Both the position numbers and the translations under genes were made by a program. A model generated the notes under the pieces. That model was not told where the DNA came from and did no database searches. It was given only the letters and a program-made list of their open reading frames with translations. Of a stretch of 64,000 nucleotides of DNA, positions 1 through 59,469 are shown piece after piece. Origin of the DNA: Metellina segmentata (taxonomy: Eukaryota > Arthropoda > Arachnida > Araneae > Tetragnathidae); the NCBI GenBank assembly GCA_947359465.1, contig OX375877.1, forward strand, positions 22,703,235 through 22,767,234, given 5' to 3'. Positions within the stretch are counted from its first letter, which is position 1. Every line of letters starts with the position of its first letter.

Positions 1-437
1 AAAATACAGGTCAGAGTTCGGGTCTAGATGTAAATATGCAGGCTAATAAATATCTAGTTGTCTTTTGATTAAAACCTTTCCTTTCATATGACCCACAACA
101 TAACTATTATAAAAAGCATAATTTAGATTCCAATGTTGCTTCTTACGAACCATTCATCACAGTTCACTAGAAAATAATAGATCATTTGGGTACTTGTATA
201 GACACAACAGGGGAAAAACTTTTAAAGATATAAACTAAACCTATTCACTGTAATAAAAGTAAAAATAATTTGGTCATCATAATTTTAAAGTATATAATTT
301 AGTTTTAAGAACAAAAGCGAAAAGATGCATTTTTAATATTGCAAGGCTAACATCATATAGCGTTACATGTAAACATTAACATTTGAAGAAATGATACTTT
401 ACAGGTGCAAAAGTTAGACAAAAAAGAAAATACTTAC
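1..437 (-). other. Intron of the minus-strand gene, running off the left edge
   Basis: This stretch follows the GTAAGTA splice donor (read on the minus strand) that closes the exon at 438-714. I see no acceptor followed by a convincing open exon here, so the next coding exon should lie beyond the window edge. The sequence is plain AT-rich DNA with no recognised repeat. Confidence 0.5.
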
Positions 438-714
438 TCAACAAAAATTGTGCCTGAATCAGATGGACATGATTCAGAATCAATTATGATATTTTGATCA
501 CTTTCTTGACTTGAGCACTGCTCAACTACTGGGGAATCTGGGAAAAGTTCTGGTGAGATTTCGATCAGCCTTTCTAAGCAGTCCTCTTCAGAATCTTGAA
601 TTTCCAGCTTTTCAGATGGGAGCGCAGAAGTTCCGGCACCGGAATCAGTTTCATCAATACAGTCAAAAACTGAAATACCAATTTGTAATTCTTTGAATAA
701 AAACATTTTGATAC
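438..714 (-). CDS. Minus-strand gene, coding exon 4
   Basis: A 277-bp exon, about 92 codons, bounded by an AATAG acceptor and a GTAAGTA donor. It reads GIKMFLFKELQIGI and then an acidic, Ser-rich region ending SDSGTIFV. It leaves two bases, so the protein continues past the left edge. The open frame also runs upstream into the intron, but the acceptor and the phase match fix the exon start. Confidence 0.72.
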
Positions 715-3700
715 CTATTTTTGTTTGATGTGAATCAATGAATAATAGCAGCAACAAAATCCTTGAAAAAAAATTTCCCTGATAGTCTTGCAAAAATTTT
801 CCTGATTTTACAATTCCTTTAAGAAATGTAGTGATCCCTAATTGGTATCGATATACGGTATCCACACGACATTATGTTTAAATATTTAGGGTCGTGAGGT
901 TAAAAGAATCATTTCCCACAAATATTTTGTATTTTTTCTCTTTAGACATTTTAACTGTTACCGTAAAGGTTGGAGCCCTTAATGGAACTTTTACGATAGC
1001 AATTGAAAAAACTGGAGAAAAAATACAAAATTCTTTGATTATGAACTTTTTACAACTGACCCTACATTATCCTACTATATATCAAAATCAAATACAAATT
1101 TTCACAATAAATTGGTACAGCTTCAGTCTACGTTTATGTCGGTGGCAACGATCCTGACGTTTTTTTTCTTTTGCTGCATTTCTAGCAGCGAGTTATGACA
1201 GGTTGAGGCAACCTATCCATTACGGTTTATTATGGTTTTCATGGCAAACGGAATCCTTTTGATTATTCTAGAAAGTTCTTTCAAAATCCGTTAAACTGCC
1301 ATTTCGTTTCATTGGTTCATTCGAAATAATTCCTTTCTTGGCAACTTTAGAAGTGTGCCAAAAAAAAAGCGCCAAGGCTGTTACCTCTGCTATAAATGTA
1401 GACTGAAGCTGTACCAAAAAATTCTGCAAAAACGCAATTGCAAACAAAAAATATTAATTTAATGCACAAAGAAAACATCATTAGCTACACAAATTTCAAA
1501 TTTTATACCACAAGTTGTATCACCGACTTCACGGCGAAGAGACGTTGTTGTGGTCGCGGAAGAAAACAGCGTTTTTCACGGTGTTTGAAAATTACGACGC
1601 AAGTGTACTTTATTCAAATTACAATTTCGGCAAATAAGATTGATCAGATTCTCAAAAGTATTCATAATTGCGCATCTCAAAAAAGGACAAAAGATAATAA
1701 TTGCAATTAAAGCGTAAAAATTTAAAAAATTCCCTGATTTTTTGAAATTTGGAAATTTTTTCTGAGATTTCCCTGATTTTTCCAGAATTAAAAAGTTTCC
1801 CGACTTCCCGGTTCTGTTATTACCCTGATGAATGACTATATAATGTAGTACAACTGCTAAATGCAGTGGTGTAGATGGATGGGTGATTGAGGTTTCGGTG
1901 CAAGAGCCCCTTTTAAAAAAGTATTCTGATCTTTAATATCTATCAAAATGCAATATACCTTTTGCATTAATCAAATTATTTATTTAAAAAAAATTATTGT
2001 ATCCATTTATATTCATTATACAATAAAATAGCTTAATGCTTATTATAAATTACAAAGTATAAAACCATGTTACTGACAATATGTACAAAAGTTTCTTTAA
2101 GGCATAGGTTAAACACAAAAAGTAAATAAATTTTGAATATATTCACTTTCTTATCTAGATACATGGAACTTCTTAGTCTTCTTACTAAAAATTTTCTCAA
2201 ATTTGAACATTTCATAGTGAAGAATTTTCCTTATCCTTATGTTTTATGTAGTGGCCAATGGCATACATGTCCGCCATTGGGGGGGGGGATGTTTTATGCT
2301 ACATCTTTTAAAATGAAGGAAAAGTATGCATCCGAATAAATGTTTTTTCAGTTTAAACGTAGGTAGTATTCTATACAGACAAATTGTTTTTTCACTTTCT
2401 TCTTTGAAATATCTCTATAATATGTCAACTTTTAATGATTCTACTTCCTTAAACAAATCTTTGGAATACCAGGGTGTCTACTAAATTTCTGTTGGACTAT
2501 TTAGGGACTTTTTAGACATTTTAGGGTCTTTCTAAAATAAATACATGATTTGATTTTACATGATTATGTGGGTCAGTTTAAATGCAATTATACTTTAAAA
2601 TCACATTTTTTTTATTGCATACAGTCTAATCTTGAAAAAAGAGGACTCTAGTACCAAATTTCAGCTTTAATATATAAGCTGTTTTCTAAGTAAAATTTTA
2701 AAAATAAAGACAAACCATAAATTATGTCAAAGTATATAAATCATGTCAAAGTCAACATATTAAACAAATGCTCAAAATTATATTCATTATTTTTGTTTCC
2801 TGAATATTTGAAATTTTAATAAAAATTGAAGAAATCAACAATTACTTTAAAAACATTCTGTCAAGTAAATTTTTTATGTTTTATGCATCCGATGAAGTTG
2901 GTAAATAATTATATATCAATTTGTGTAGTAAAAAAACTGTCACCGAATGTGGTTGGATTGGGGGCATATGATTGCACCATTTTAATTTTTTCTTCAGTTT
3001 TCATAATTTCTTTGTCTAATTATTCAATTTCATTACTTGCAATTTTTTTTTTTTTCATTTAAGTTCAACTGCAGCGATCCTTTGTTTTTGGCTTAAAAAA
3101 ATTTGATAAATTTCCAGGATACAATTTATGATTTAGGGACTTTTTTGGGACCAGTTTTCCCGTGTTCTGCATATTTTCAACACTTCCGGGACCAGTAGAC
3201 ACCTTGAATACTATATTTTCCTCAACTTACAACTTCTCTTCAGAGAAAAGCTTGAAATATTTTAAATTTCATTCTTATAGAAGAAAATTGGTATGACATA
3301 TGTATTTCATTATAACTCCAAATGCTTTGAATAATTTTGAAAGACTGAGGATATGGGGTTTGACTGCTAAATTTAAGACAACAAAATGGGATAAGTAACT
3401 TAATTTTTTTTTATCCAGAGGTTATGCCAAATAAGGTGGCATTTGGTTCATTGGCTTTTGTAACGAAATACAGAAACTAGAAAATTACTTTTTGTATAAA
3501 ATATTGCATAAAGATTGTAAAGTTTTCAAGTTAATTCAAAAATATTTTGGTTCCAAATTTATAAAATCCATAATCATTGGCCCCTCTGATGTTGTGAGCC
3601 CGGATCCTTAAACAGCCGCTTCCTGATTTGTTTCCTTAATACATTTTGACAGTAAAACTCTAGAAGAGTTATGATTTTTTGAACAATAAATACAACTGTT

Positions 3701-6700
3701 TGCATGAGTTTTTAAGTAGAATGCTACTCAGAACATTTAAGATCTTAGGAAACTTTTATATTGCATATATCAGCAGATTTTAATCATATGACTCCTATAA
3801 CCAATCAATTTTAACATATGCAGGCCTTTCTAACAGCTAATTTGAAATAAAATAAAAATTTGTTAAAATTTTAAGAGTATATTCTGACATGAAGAATTAC
3901 CATAAAATTCAATTCTTAATTTAAAGAAATATTTAATTATTGACCTAAGCATAAATACTTTGAAATATTGAAAGATTCTGCCTTTCTAAGAGTCCTTAAC
4001 CCTTCTTTGCATAATGGTGGAAATTTCCATCATAACATTGAATGCCCAAAAATTATATAAAAGAACAAGTTCACTTTAAGTTGATCGTGTCTGGATACCT
4101 TTTTAATGTCCATTGCATAAAAAAAAAACATGGCTGTCAAAAATAAGCAAGTGTCACTATCAGTAAAACGAGCTTGAAGTTGTCATTCCGCTGTTTGTTG
4201 TAGTTGCAATAAACGTATGATTTCGTTTTTAATTTTGTTTTATTATATTTGAGTTTCTATTGCTAAAAAAGTGAAAATGAGTGGAAGAAAGGTTTGTAAC
4301 ATGTGTTTCTGTTATTTTTAGAGTAATTTCTGAAAAAGTTTGCGTTTAATTTAAAAAATACCACATGATACCATCCTATTGTTTTTTGCTAAATTTATAC
4401 TATAAATATATACTAAGATTTTTTTAACCATTTTCCCTTTAATTTTGAACATGAATTATATCTCCTTGATTTATTTCACCAATAAAGAAAAAATCATGCA
4501 AAGAAGGGTTAAAAGTTGAGGATCCCTCCATTAAATTAATATTTGTAAAGTAAAAAAAAAAAATGTTTAAATCTTAACGCCATAACATGCACACTAAATA
4601 AATACACCAAGTACATGATGTTGGCAATATTGATTGCTATTGTATTTTTCATACTAATAGTAATTAATGTCATAGTTTTAAATTAAAATTATGTATTTAA
4701 TGAATAATTTGAGTACTTACCAGACTTCTTAACCTTGTTCTGAGTTTTTGTTGACTCCAATCTGGAAGAGTGAAAAGTCATAATTTAAGACAAGCTTTAG
4801 ACAATAAGTAATTAAAAAAGATTTTTTCAGCAGTTCACAACAAAACCTGAATACTATTGTACTATTAAACATAAAATATAACATTAAGTACACTTAATAG
4901 ATCAGAAAAATAAAGAAGTTGGTATACATTAAATAAACATTCAATATGATGGTTGATTCTTCAGTAAGAAAATTAGTTTAGACAGTGAAAGTGTAGGATA
5001 AGAAATTTTCATACAGAAAATTCAATTGAAAGGCAATCATTAAATAAAAAAATGGATAAAAGATAGAGCTAAATTTAAGCTAATAAAATTAGCTGTAAGC
5101 AAATTAATCCTTCTGAAAAAAAAAAGCATAATATTCATGGATATACAATAGTTATGATGTCATTGGAAAATTATATTGAAATTTAATAAAAGTTGAATTT
5201 TAACATTCATATTTTATTAATGGTACTGAAATAAGTTTTGTGTGTAGAAAAATACTTCTCCTAATTTTTAGAGGTTGGCTGTGCTGGACATGCAGTGGCT
5301 AGTTAAAAATAAAAGCACAAGTAATATTAAATCCATTTGTGATTTAAAATTTTTTTAATAATATGCTTTAACATTAGAGGGAGATACTCAGAAAATAGCT
5401 AAATTTTCATAAAAGAAAATAAGTTATGTGACAAGGGCAAGCACTGAATAAACACAAGGCTGCTCCAAGAGAAATTTATTGCAGATGCGAGACAATGATT
5501 TGGCGCCCCCTCATTTCAAAGATTCAGAGTATCGTTTGGGTGGGGAGGAGGGGACTCGTGGCTGGCAATTGATATCGATATTACTCTTTAAGACCCTTTA
5601 AATTTATATTTAAAAGAAAATAAAAAGTGGTTTGTGAAGATTTTTAGTGAAATTTGTTGAGTATAATATTGGTCGGTTGTTTGGTTTCAACAAAACCTCC
5701 ACCTCCACTACAAAGGTGGCGTACAAGAGAATAAGGTTTCATTCTCTTATATTTTATTTATGCTGTTTGGCAACAGATAGCAATCGATATACAAAGTAGA
5801 TTGGTGATATTAAAGCCCAACTTCCCATTTCCTTTCGTAAAATTGATGAACTGCTACCATGAGATGGCGACACGTACATTTTGATTTCTGCCAGAGTCGG
5901 AAAAGACGATCTTAATAAACTATTGGTTTTCTACTTTGAACGCTTCAAATAATTTTACTACACAACAAAATTTTGTAGGGGATGATATCAATATCAAATG
6001 AGAGAGGGAGTGATATTGGTTCTTGGTATTATAAGGGGAAGGGGGGGGGGTATCTTAAAATCACAAAAAATTGATATTATCAATATTTATGAATGCAATT
6101 TCTATATTTGGATATGGATCTTTAAGACAACATTTGCATACACACTTTAACAAATCAAGTTGGGTAGTTGACTCTATATTGTCACTGAGTTCGACAACTT
6201 GAGTTTTGAAACCATTGAATTTCATTAACTAATTTTTCAATATTAATATCTTTCGAATACTGAAGCCCAAAATCCCCCTTCCCATCTAACTAGAGTATTT
6301 AATTCTTTTGTTATTGTCATTATTGTATCGTCGGAAAAAAAAGCAGAAATTCTTGTCTCTGTGGATGGTGTTTATAATGAAATTTTACTGCGCCAACCGG
6401 GCCCCTTTGAAATGTCTGCCCTGCCAAGCCCTTCATAAGGCACAGCCGGCGCACACCATCTTGACACCCAATGCGGACATATCTGTCGCATGGGCCTTTG
6501 ACTGGACCTGACTAAACAATCAACGATAGTTGAATCTTCAATAAGGAAGGTTATCCAATAGTGGAGGAAAAATTAGCAGTTTTTGATTCACAGTAGCAGG
6601 GTAAAAATAAGGAAATGTTAATACAAGCTCTCATCCTTTGGCCTGTTGTGTCACTCATTGATACCAGTCAGATTCTTTGATGGCATTTTAAAAATATGAT

Positions 6701-9700
6701 TCAAAGCTAAACCTCAGGTCTTGCTGCAAGTTTTGAGAGTTTTGTCTCCTGAAAATCAGTAAAATAAGAATACAAGGTACAGCTGCATTTTGCACCTTGT
6801 CTGGTGACAACAGCCTTGCCGTACGTTTAGTAGCACATTATGGTAGGTTAGGAAACCCATCTTAAAACAGTTATTCAGTTTCCATGTCTATCACAGCAAT
6901 CGGATCTAATCAGCAATCGGAACCTTGGATGAAAAGTTCTGAAGCGGATGTTTTAGAAAGTTCAAATTTTCTAATTTCAGTGGTTTTTAAATTTTTTTAT
7001 CTTCTATTTCATTAGTTGTTTTAAGTTATTTTCCACTTTATGTAAATTGGAAGTATTAACATTCCGTTTGATTTCAGAAGCGATCCAGTGCAGTTGCATC
7101 AAGTTGTATTGTTTCTTGCTTTTTTCTTTTTAAAATCATTATTTTTTTCTATTTCAACATAACTTCTGTATTTAGTGTTGTTGATATGTACAGGGTATTC
7201 TTTCAATTGATGAACTTTTGTGTAAGAAATTCTATTTTAGATGGGCACACTTGGATTTGTAGACATATTCTTGATAGTAAGTTTGTTCCATTAAAACGTA
7301 TTACTTACTGTCTTACAAAAAAGAGTTTCGCTAATTTTTTTAATCACAAATGTGTTTTTTCAAACTTTTCCATTTCCTTTGAAAAAAGATTTCCGATAAA
7401 GCTAATTACTTTCCGCTGATTTTTGAAGGAATTCTTTCCTTGGCAACATAAAAAGTGCACCAAGGTTGTTGTCATCAGACAAGGTGCAGAATGCAGCTGT
7501 ACAGAATATTTTAAATGTATCCATATTCCGAAATGATGCAGAAAATAAATATGTGCTATTGTACAAAACATAGACAATTTCTATCTGTAAAATAAGAAGC
7601 TCGTCTTCTCTTTGTGAAATTAAGATTAGGTTGGTTATGTTTTACTGCACAAAGGCGCTCTTTGGGCAAGCTACACCAAACACAAGACAGATTATTTATA
7701 AATACACTAACAGGGTGGCTACAAAAATTGAAGTAAAAAGTTCCCTGAGTTTTCCCTGATTTCCAGAGTATTTTTCATGAACTTCCGAGTTTCTCCATCC
7801 GTTTGCAGAACAATTCTTATGTAATTATGATAAACTTGACACTTGATGAACTAAAAAACTATAGACTGATAGATGAATAAAAATAAGATAAGTAAAAAAT
7901 ATTTTTAATTGTATTCCATAATAGACGAAATAATATAAAGTTATAAATAGAAAATTTAATTTTACATTTTTAACTATTTTGATGTGTTTGCAAAAGCAGC
8001 CATCAGCCCCTGAATCCGTCAATGGCGCCAGCGCTCTGTACACCTCTACTATTATAAAAGGAAGTGTTTGTCTGTCTGTCCTGTACGCAGTGTCCTGACG
8101 AATAGATGGCACTTACAATAGTGAAATTTAGCACACATGTGGTGCGAATTTTTTGCAATTTTTCTATCGCCCCCGAATTTTAAAATTTAATCTAAAACAT
8201 TTAAAAATTAATTAATTGGAATTTAATTATTATTATTTTCCTTAGAATGGCATACGGTATAAAGACAACAATTTTAGTATCAGCAACGATTTTAGCGGAC
8301 GAACAAAACAAATAAAGTTTTAACTGGAGTTATGTAGTTCTTTTTTCTATCTCCTAGATCGTTAAAGATAGAAGAAAAATTTCAACGGATTTCAAATCTG
8401 CGGAAAATTTTACATCAGATCGATACCTAAAAACATGATTTTCTTTAAATAAATAATTTTTAAATTGTAACTTCTATATTTTTTCCAATACGAATTTGGC
8501 CGCCGGCGCGTGAAGAATTCTACCTTCGTGGTTTAAAAGATCAGATTAATTCATTTTGATTTCCTGAGCAACGGATTCGAGTTCGTTCGTTCTGGTTCGA
8601 ACTGGCGTTCTTTGTTGCGTTTTTCTATCTCAGCGATCGTTAAAGATAGAATAAAAGTTTCAACGGATTTGAAATCTGCGGAAAATTTCACAATAGATCG
8701 ATACCTAAAAATATTATTTTCTTTAAATAAATAATTTTTAAATTGTAACTTTTATATTTTTTCCAATACGAATTTCGCCGCCGAGAAGAATGACCTTCGT
8801 TTGATTCGAGATTCATTCATTTTGAAAAGTAACGAATTCGGGTGAAGCAAATGAAATAATTAAAGTTATGACTGGCGTTCTTCAGTGCTTTTTTCTAAAT
8901 CAGCGATTGTTTAAAATAAAATGAAAACATCAACGGATTTCAAAGCTGCGGAAAATTTTACACCAGATAGATACCTTATACGTTTGATTTTCTTTTAATA
9001 AATAATTTTTCAATTAAATATTTATATTTTCATAGGAGATTGTGACTTCACGCCGATTGGATCTCTTCGCAAACGATTTTGGCCGCATTTGACAATGACG
9101 AATCCATCACGAAAAGAACTGTAACGGGAACGCAAACTTTTCAACAATAAAAAAAACCTCAGAGCTCAAAAATTTTCAAAACAAATTAATAACTTCTAAC
9201 ACATGTGTAATAAAAAACATATGCATAATCTAAATGACTACTTTTTCGTTAGCCGGGCGCAATTTTTGAAAATCGCCAATCTAGGTATTTTAGAAAAAAA
9301 TGATTTTTTTTTAATGTTGATTAAATTGGAACCGGATGTTTAACTTTTGCAGGTTTTTCCGGCCTTTAGTATTTTTTAAAGCCGCAAGGCACTACGTTCC
9401 TATTATTGATATTAGGGAACGTGGCACAGCAGTAGACTTCGGTTACAGGATTTCCGGCCGTTACAGGTTTAATAAAACAGTATACAATGTATACAACTCT
9501 TTTTTCTGGAAGTTTACGTAAAAAATACACTTCTCATTTTCGGAAAGAAAACAAAATTGGCGACATTTTGATTTTGGTTCAAAGTGGTGCCCGCATGGCT
9601 AACGGAAAAGTACCAAATGGGTGCCAAAAATTCCAACTTTTTCCCTGAGTTAAACGAAACTTCCCTGAGTTTTCCAGAAAATGATTCTTCCCTGAGAAAT

Positions 9701-10252
9701 CCCTGATTTCCCGGTTCTGTCGCCACCCTGACTAACACAAAGGATGATCTACATTTAAATTAAAGCACACCTCTAATTCAACAAAATATACCTTTTTTCA
9801 GCTGCAGCAGCCATCAAATTTCGAAGATTCTGTTCCATACTAGTTGTCTCAGCTGGAAAGGATAAATTGTTAAAATGTAGACAATTAACAATCCTAAATA
9901 TCTAATTCTAAACTAGATGCTAAAATTTATATCAGTAAAAATCTCTGATACATATAAACAAAAGAATTGATCGCAAAAGAAAGACAAATAACGTACTACT
10001 CACAAAATACAAATGATACTAAGATTACCAAGAATATTGAATAAAAGAGTTTAGGTTTTGTACATTTCCGCGAATATCATCTGCGAAGTTTCAAGTATTC
10101 GTATAAAAATTGATTAAGAGATTTGAATGTCATCATTTTATCAGTAGTGATAACAAGAAAGACAGCTTACTATATGTTTTAGCTTTTTTCCCCAAAGCAA
10201 AACTATCCATGATGTTCAACTGCCGATACCGCTTTTGTTGCTCTTTACTCAT
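438..10252 (-). CDS. 5' part of an unrecognised gene with PIP-like and VIM-like motifs (4 coding exons, 3' end outside window)
   Basis: I do not recognise the family. Four minus-strand exons join with matching phases: 10252-10171, 9852-9792, 4761-4721 and 714-438. Together they give about 153 residues, open throughout. The protein starts MSKEQQKRYR. Residues 11-18 are QLNIMDSF, which resembles a PCNA-interacting PIP box but lacks the usual aromatic pair. Residues 38-48 are RNLMAAAAEKR, which fits the published VCP/p97-interacting motif consensus RX5AAX2R exactly; its last Arg codon is split by an intron. The fourth exon is acidic and Ser-rich, with no fold that I can name. The gene is divergent from the MYBBP1A gene, 645 bp between start codons. 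Its introns contain several mobile elements. Roles in p97 or PCNA biology are inference only. The exon structure is supported by consensus splice sites and phase agreement at every junction. Confidence 0.75.
743..1827 (-). mobile_element. DNA transposon remnant of the CAGGGTG family, 5-bp TSD ATGAA
   Basis: The right end read on the minus strand starts CAGGGTAATAACAG. The left end reads GCAGCAACAAAATCC, a diverged inverted terminus. ATGAA flanks both ends (738-742 and 1828-1832). Internal blocks match the copies at 30755-31531 and 54501-54954 in inverse orientation, including a hairpin-forming block near 960-1010. A small TA-flanked element is nested at 1118-1411. No intact ORF. Confidence 0.75.
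1118..1411. mobile_element. Small non-autonomous inverted-repeat element (MITE) with TA flanks, nested
   Basis: The ends are inverted copies beginning CAGCTTCAGTCTAC, with about 35 bp of imperfect pairing. TA lies directly outside both ends, as expected for Tc1/mariner-type insertion. Internal text (TTGGCAACTT, GTGTGCC, CAAGGCTGTT) resembles the larger element at 6780-7499, suggesting one family. Confidence 0.65.
1828..2469. other. Intron, no further feature
   Basis: AT-rich intronic sequence of the minus-strand gene. It contains a short poly-G run at about 2280-2288 and nothing else that I can support. Confidence 0.4.
2470..3206. mobile_element. CAGGGTG-family non-autonomous element, 5-bp TSD AATAC
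   Basis: Left end CAGGGTGTCTACTAAA; right end GTAGACACCTTG, its inverted copy with one change. AATAC precedes the element at 2465-2469 and follows it at 3207-3211. No coding content. The first 14 bp are almost identical to the end of the 17517-19954 element. Confidence 0.78.
3207..3999. other. Intron, no recognised feature
   Basis: AT-rich intronic DNA of the minus-strand gene. I see no exon with acceptor and donor in phase, and no inverted-repeat pair. Confidence 0.4.
4000..4508. mobile_element. piggyBac-like MITE with TTAA target duplication
   Basis: The ends are inverted copies starting CCCTTCTTTGCAT, about 13 bp. TTAA flanks both sides (3996-3999 and 4509-4512), the hallmark of piggyBac-type insertion. 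A short ATG-led stretch inside (MSGRKVCNMC, near 4277) could be a remnant of a transposase first exon, but that is weak. Confidence 0.7.
4721..4761 (-). CDS. Minus-strand gene, coding exon 3 (micro-exon)
   Basis: A 41-bp exon with a polypyrimidine tract plus CTTCCAG acceptor and a GTAAGTA donor. It completes the Arg of the VIM-like motif and then reads LESTKTQNKVKKS. One base is left for a Gly codon finished by the next exon. Confidence 0.72.
5270..5302 (+). mobile_element. Possible Helitron 3' end fragment
   Basis: The sequence ends GCAGTGGCTAG followed by T, matching the 3' terminus of the complete Helitron at 20426-21156 (CAGTGGCTAG^T). No 5' end is visible nearby, so this would be a truncated copy or a chance match. 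Confidence 0.35.
5303..6779. other. Intron with G-rich patches, unassigned
   Basis: A long intronic stretch. Parts at 5500-5560 and 6380-6500 are clearly more GC-rich than the surroundings (for example GGCGCCCCCTC and GCACAGCCGGCGCAC). A purine run with nine consecutive G lies near 6040. This may be an old insertion, but I cannot find paired termini or coding similarity. Confidence 0.35.
6780..7499. mobile_element. Non-autonomous inverted-repeat element with TA flanks
   Basis: Both ends start CAGCTGCATTTTGCACC (right copy with C for T at one place) and pair for about 40 bp with few mismatches, including TTGTCTGRTGACAACA. TA sits immediately outside both ends. No intact ORF. End sequence and internal blocks resemble the 294-bp element at 1118-1411. 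Confidence 0.7.
7711..9730. mobile_element. CAGGGTG-family element, 5-bp TSD ACTAA, with a nested Helitron
   Basis: Left end CAGGGTGGCTACAAAA; right end TCGCCACCCTG. ACTAA flanks both sides (7706-7710 and 9731-9735). Internal sequence near both ends repeats TTCCCTGA motifs in inverted orientation. The centre is occupied by a Helitron-like insertion from about 8045. This element sits just 61 bp before the donor of minus-strand exon 2. Confidence 0.75.
8045..9145 (+). mobile_element. Non-autonomous Helitron, 3' truncated
   Basis: Begins TCTACTATTATAAAAGGAAG, the 5' terminus shared with the other Helitron copies in this window. The typical internal blocks follow (GGCACTTACA, repeated TTTGAAATCTGCGGAAAAT units) and a tail like that of the 55325 copy. 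No CTAG terminus is visible, so the 3' boundary is approximate. No Rep/helicase coding. Confidence 0.6.
9792..9852 (-). CDS. Minus-strand gene, coding exon 2
   Basis: A 61-bp exon preceded by a CTTTCCAG acceptor and followed by a GTATAT donor. It enters in phase 1 and completes a Thr codon. It carries most of the VIM-like motif (RNLMAAAAEK) and leaves two bases of the final Arg codon. Confidence 0.75.
10171..10252 (-). CDS. Minus-strand gene, coding exon 1
   Basis: Codes for residues 1-27 plus one base (phase 1). The ATG begins a Lys/Arg/Gln-rich start and the exon ends at a GTAAGC donor. It contains the PIP-like QLNIMDSF followed by ALGKKAK. A second Met lies inside the motif, so the upstream ATG is preferred. 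Confidence 0.72.
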
Positions 10253-10897
10253 CGTCGAACACGTAATCGCAGTAAAAGAAATTACATTTTTGATAATTTA
10301 TAAAACTAAAGCTTAACATACTAGAGATTATACGGAGAATTATATGTAGGTTTCAATTTCTTCAGGATGAATAATTTTTATTAAAATGATAAATTCTTTC
10401 GATGACACCAAATACAAAAACCTTCACTTTAATAAGGAATGGACAGAAAAATCAAAATCTCATTTCGTAGAAACCTAATTTCTACTAGGATTGTTTTATA
10501 TTCTCTCATACTGTTTTGAAATTTTGGATTCTATCATCCTGTTATGAAATCTTTGTTTCTCTTTCGTGTGTTGCCAAACTTATGTCAGAAACACAAGAGT
10601 TTGGTTATGCGTTAATTTTGGCATTTTTTGTAACATTTTAATAAAATTCATTTTATAGAAAAATTTGTGCCTAATAAATTGTGTTTTGATATTTTTCATA
10701 TTAAAATGAGGTATGGTAGCTAAAAGATGTTTGAAAATTATATTATAAATTTATTGAAGAGAGTTGCGATCATCTCAACTCTAAACAGTTGCGGTAAAAT
10801 CATTTTTGTTTACAACTCATTTCAATCACGTGTACTACATATTAGTGTAAAGTAAATGCTTTTATTGTATTGTATTTGACTAAGGGTAAAAAGTTAA
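10253..10897. promoter_or_regulatory. Candidate bidirectional promoter between divergent genes
   Basis: 645 bp separate the ATG of the minus-strand gene from the ATG of the MYBBP1A gene. No mobile-element boundary is visible inside. The region should hold both transcription starts and 5' UTRs. No convincing TATA box could be chosen in such AT-rich DNA. Confidence 0.5.
10827..10832. promoter_or_regulatory. Palindromic E-box CACGTG
   Basis: A CACGTG site 66 bp upstream of the MYBBP1A start codon. This is the binding site of Myc/Max-class bHLH factors, which control many ribosome-biogenesis genes in animals. Functional use here is inference from position and family. Confidence 0.4.
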
Positions 10898-58908
<48,011 letters not shown>

Positions 58909-58923
58909 TGATTTTGTGTATAT

Positions 58924-58929
58924 ATTAAA
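58924..58929 (+). promoter_or_regulatory. Possible polyadenylation signal ATTAAA
   Basis: The common ATTAAA variant lies 16 nt after the stop. No AATAAA is present before the hAT remnant begins at 59025. The proximity to the stop is unusual, so the real 3' end may lie within or beyond the remnant. Confidence 0.35.
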
Positions 58930-59295
58930 AAATGTTTTTAACTAAACATTATTGTTTCCAATTTGTACATTTGACTCTTAATTCTCATAGTTAGTTGAAA
59001 GATTAGTTTAAGTTTTGAAAAATTCAGGGCCCATATAACACGTCACTCTTTGTTCTTTTGTCACCTTTTTGACATTTTGCCACTTTTTCAGGTGTTTAAG
59101 TTCTTAAACAAAAGTAGTTGGACAAAAACAATTTTTAATGTTCAATTTTTAAAAAAATTTCCTCCAAAAAAAGTCAAATATCAATTAAATTTGAAAAATT
59201 GGAAGTTTTTTATGCTAATGTATTTTTTTTTTTACATTTGCCAGCAATTTTTTTTTTTTGGTAATTTCATTTGCCCCCAATGATGATAACCTGAG

Positions 59296-59350
59296 TCAGG
59301 ATTCCCACGGTCTTTGCAAAGTCCTTGAATTTTTTTATTCCGAACCTTGA
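59296..59350 (+). repeat. Short repeat tip CAGGATTCCCACGG
   Basis: The text TCAGGATTCCCACGGTC then CCTTGAATTTTT, resembling the end of another DNA-element family. A similar tip, CAGGGTTCCCCCCACGCG, occurs at 61946-61964 in the same orientation. No partner end is seen for either. Confidence 0.35.
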
Positions 59351-59469
59351 AAATGATGGAACTTGGTGTGAAAGAGTGAATTATTAACTGATGTGAGATA
59401 TTGGTCAGATCGACATGGTAAAATCTTTTGCGAACACTTAAAGACATTTTATATATGATCTGGAACGGC

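Noticed and set aside
434..865. 143-codon minus-strand frame as a single-exon gene
   Set aside because: Its first half is intron and transposon sequence. An acceptor at 715-716 and the phase match to the upstream exon show that only 438-714 is coding.
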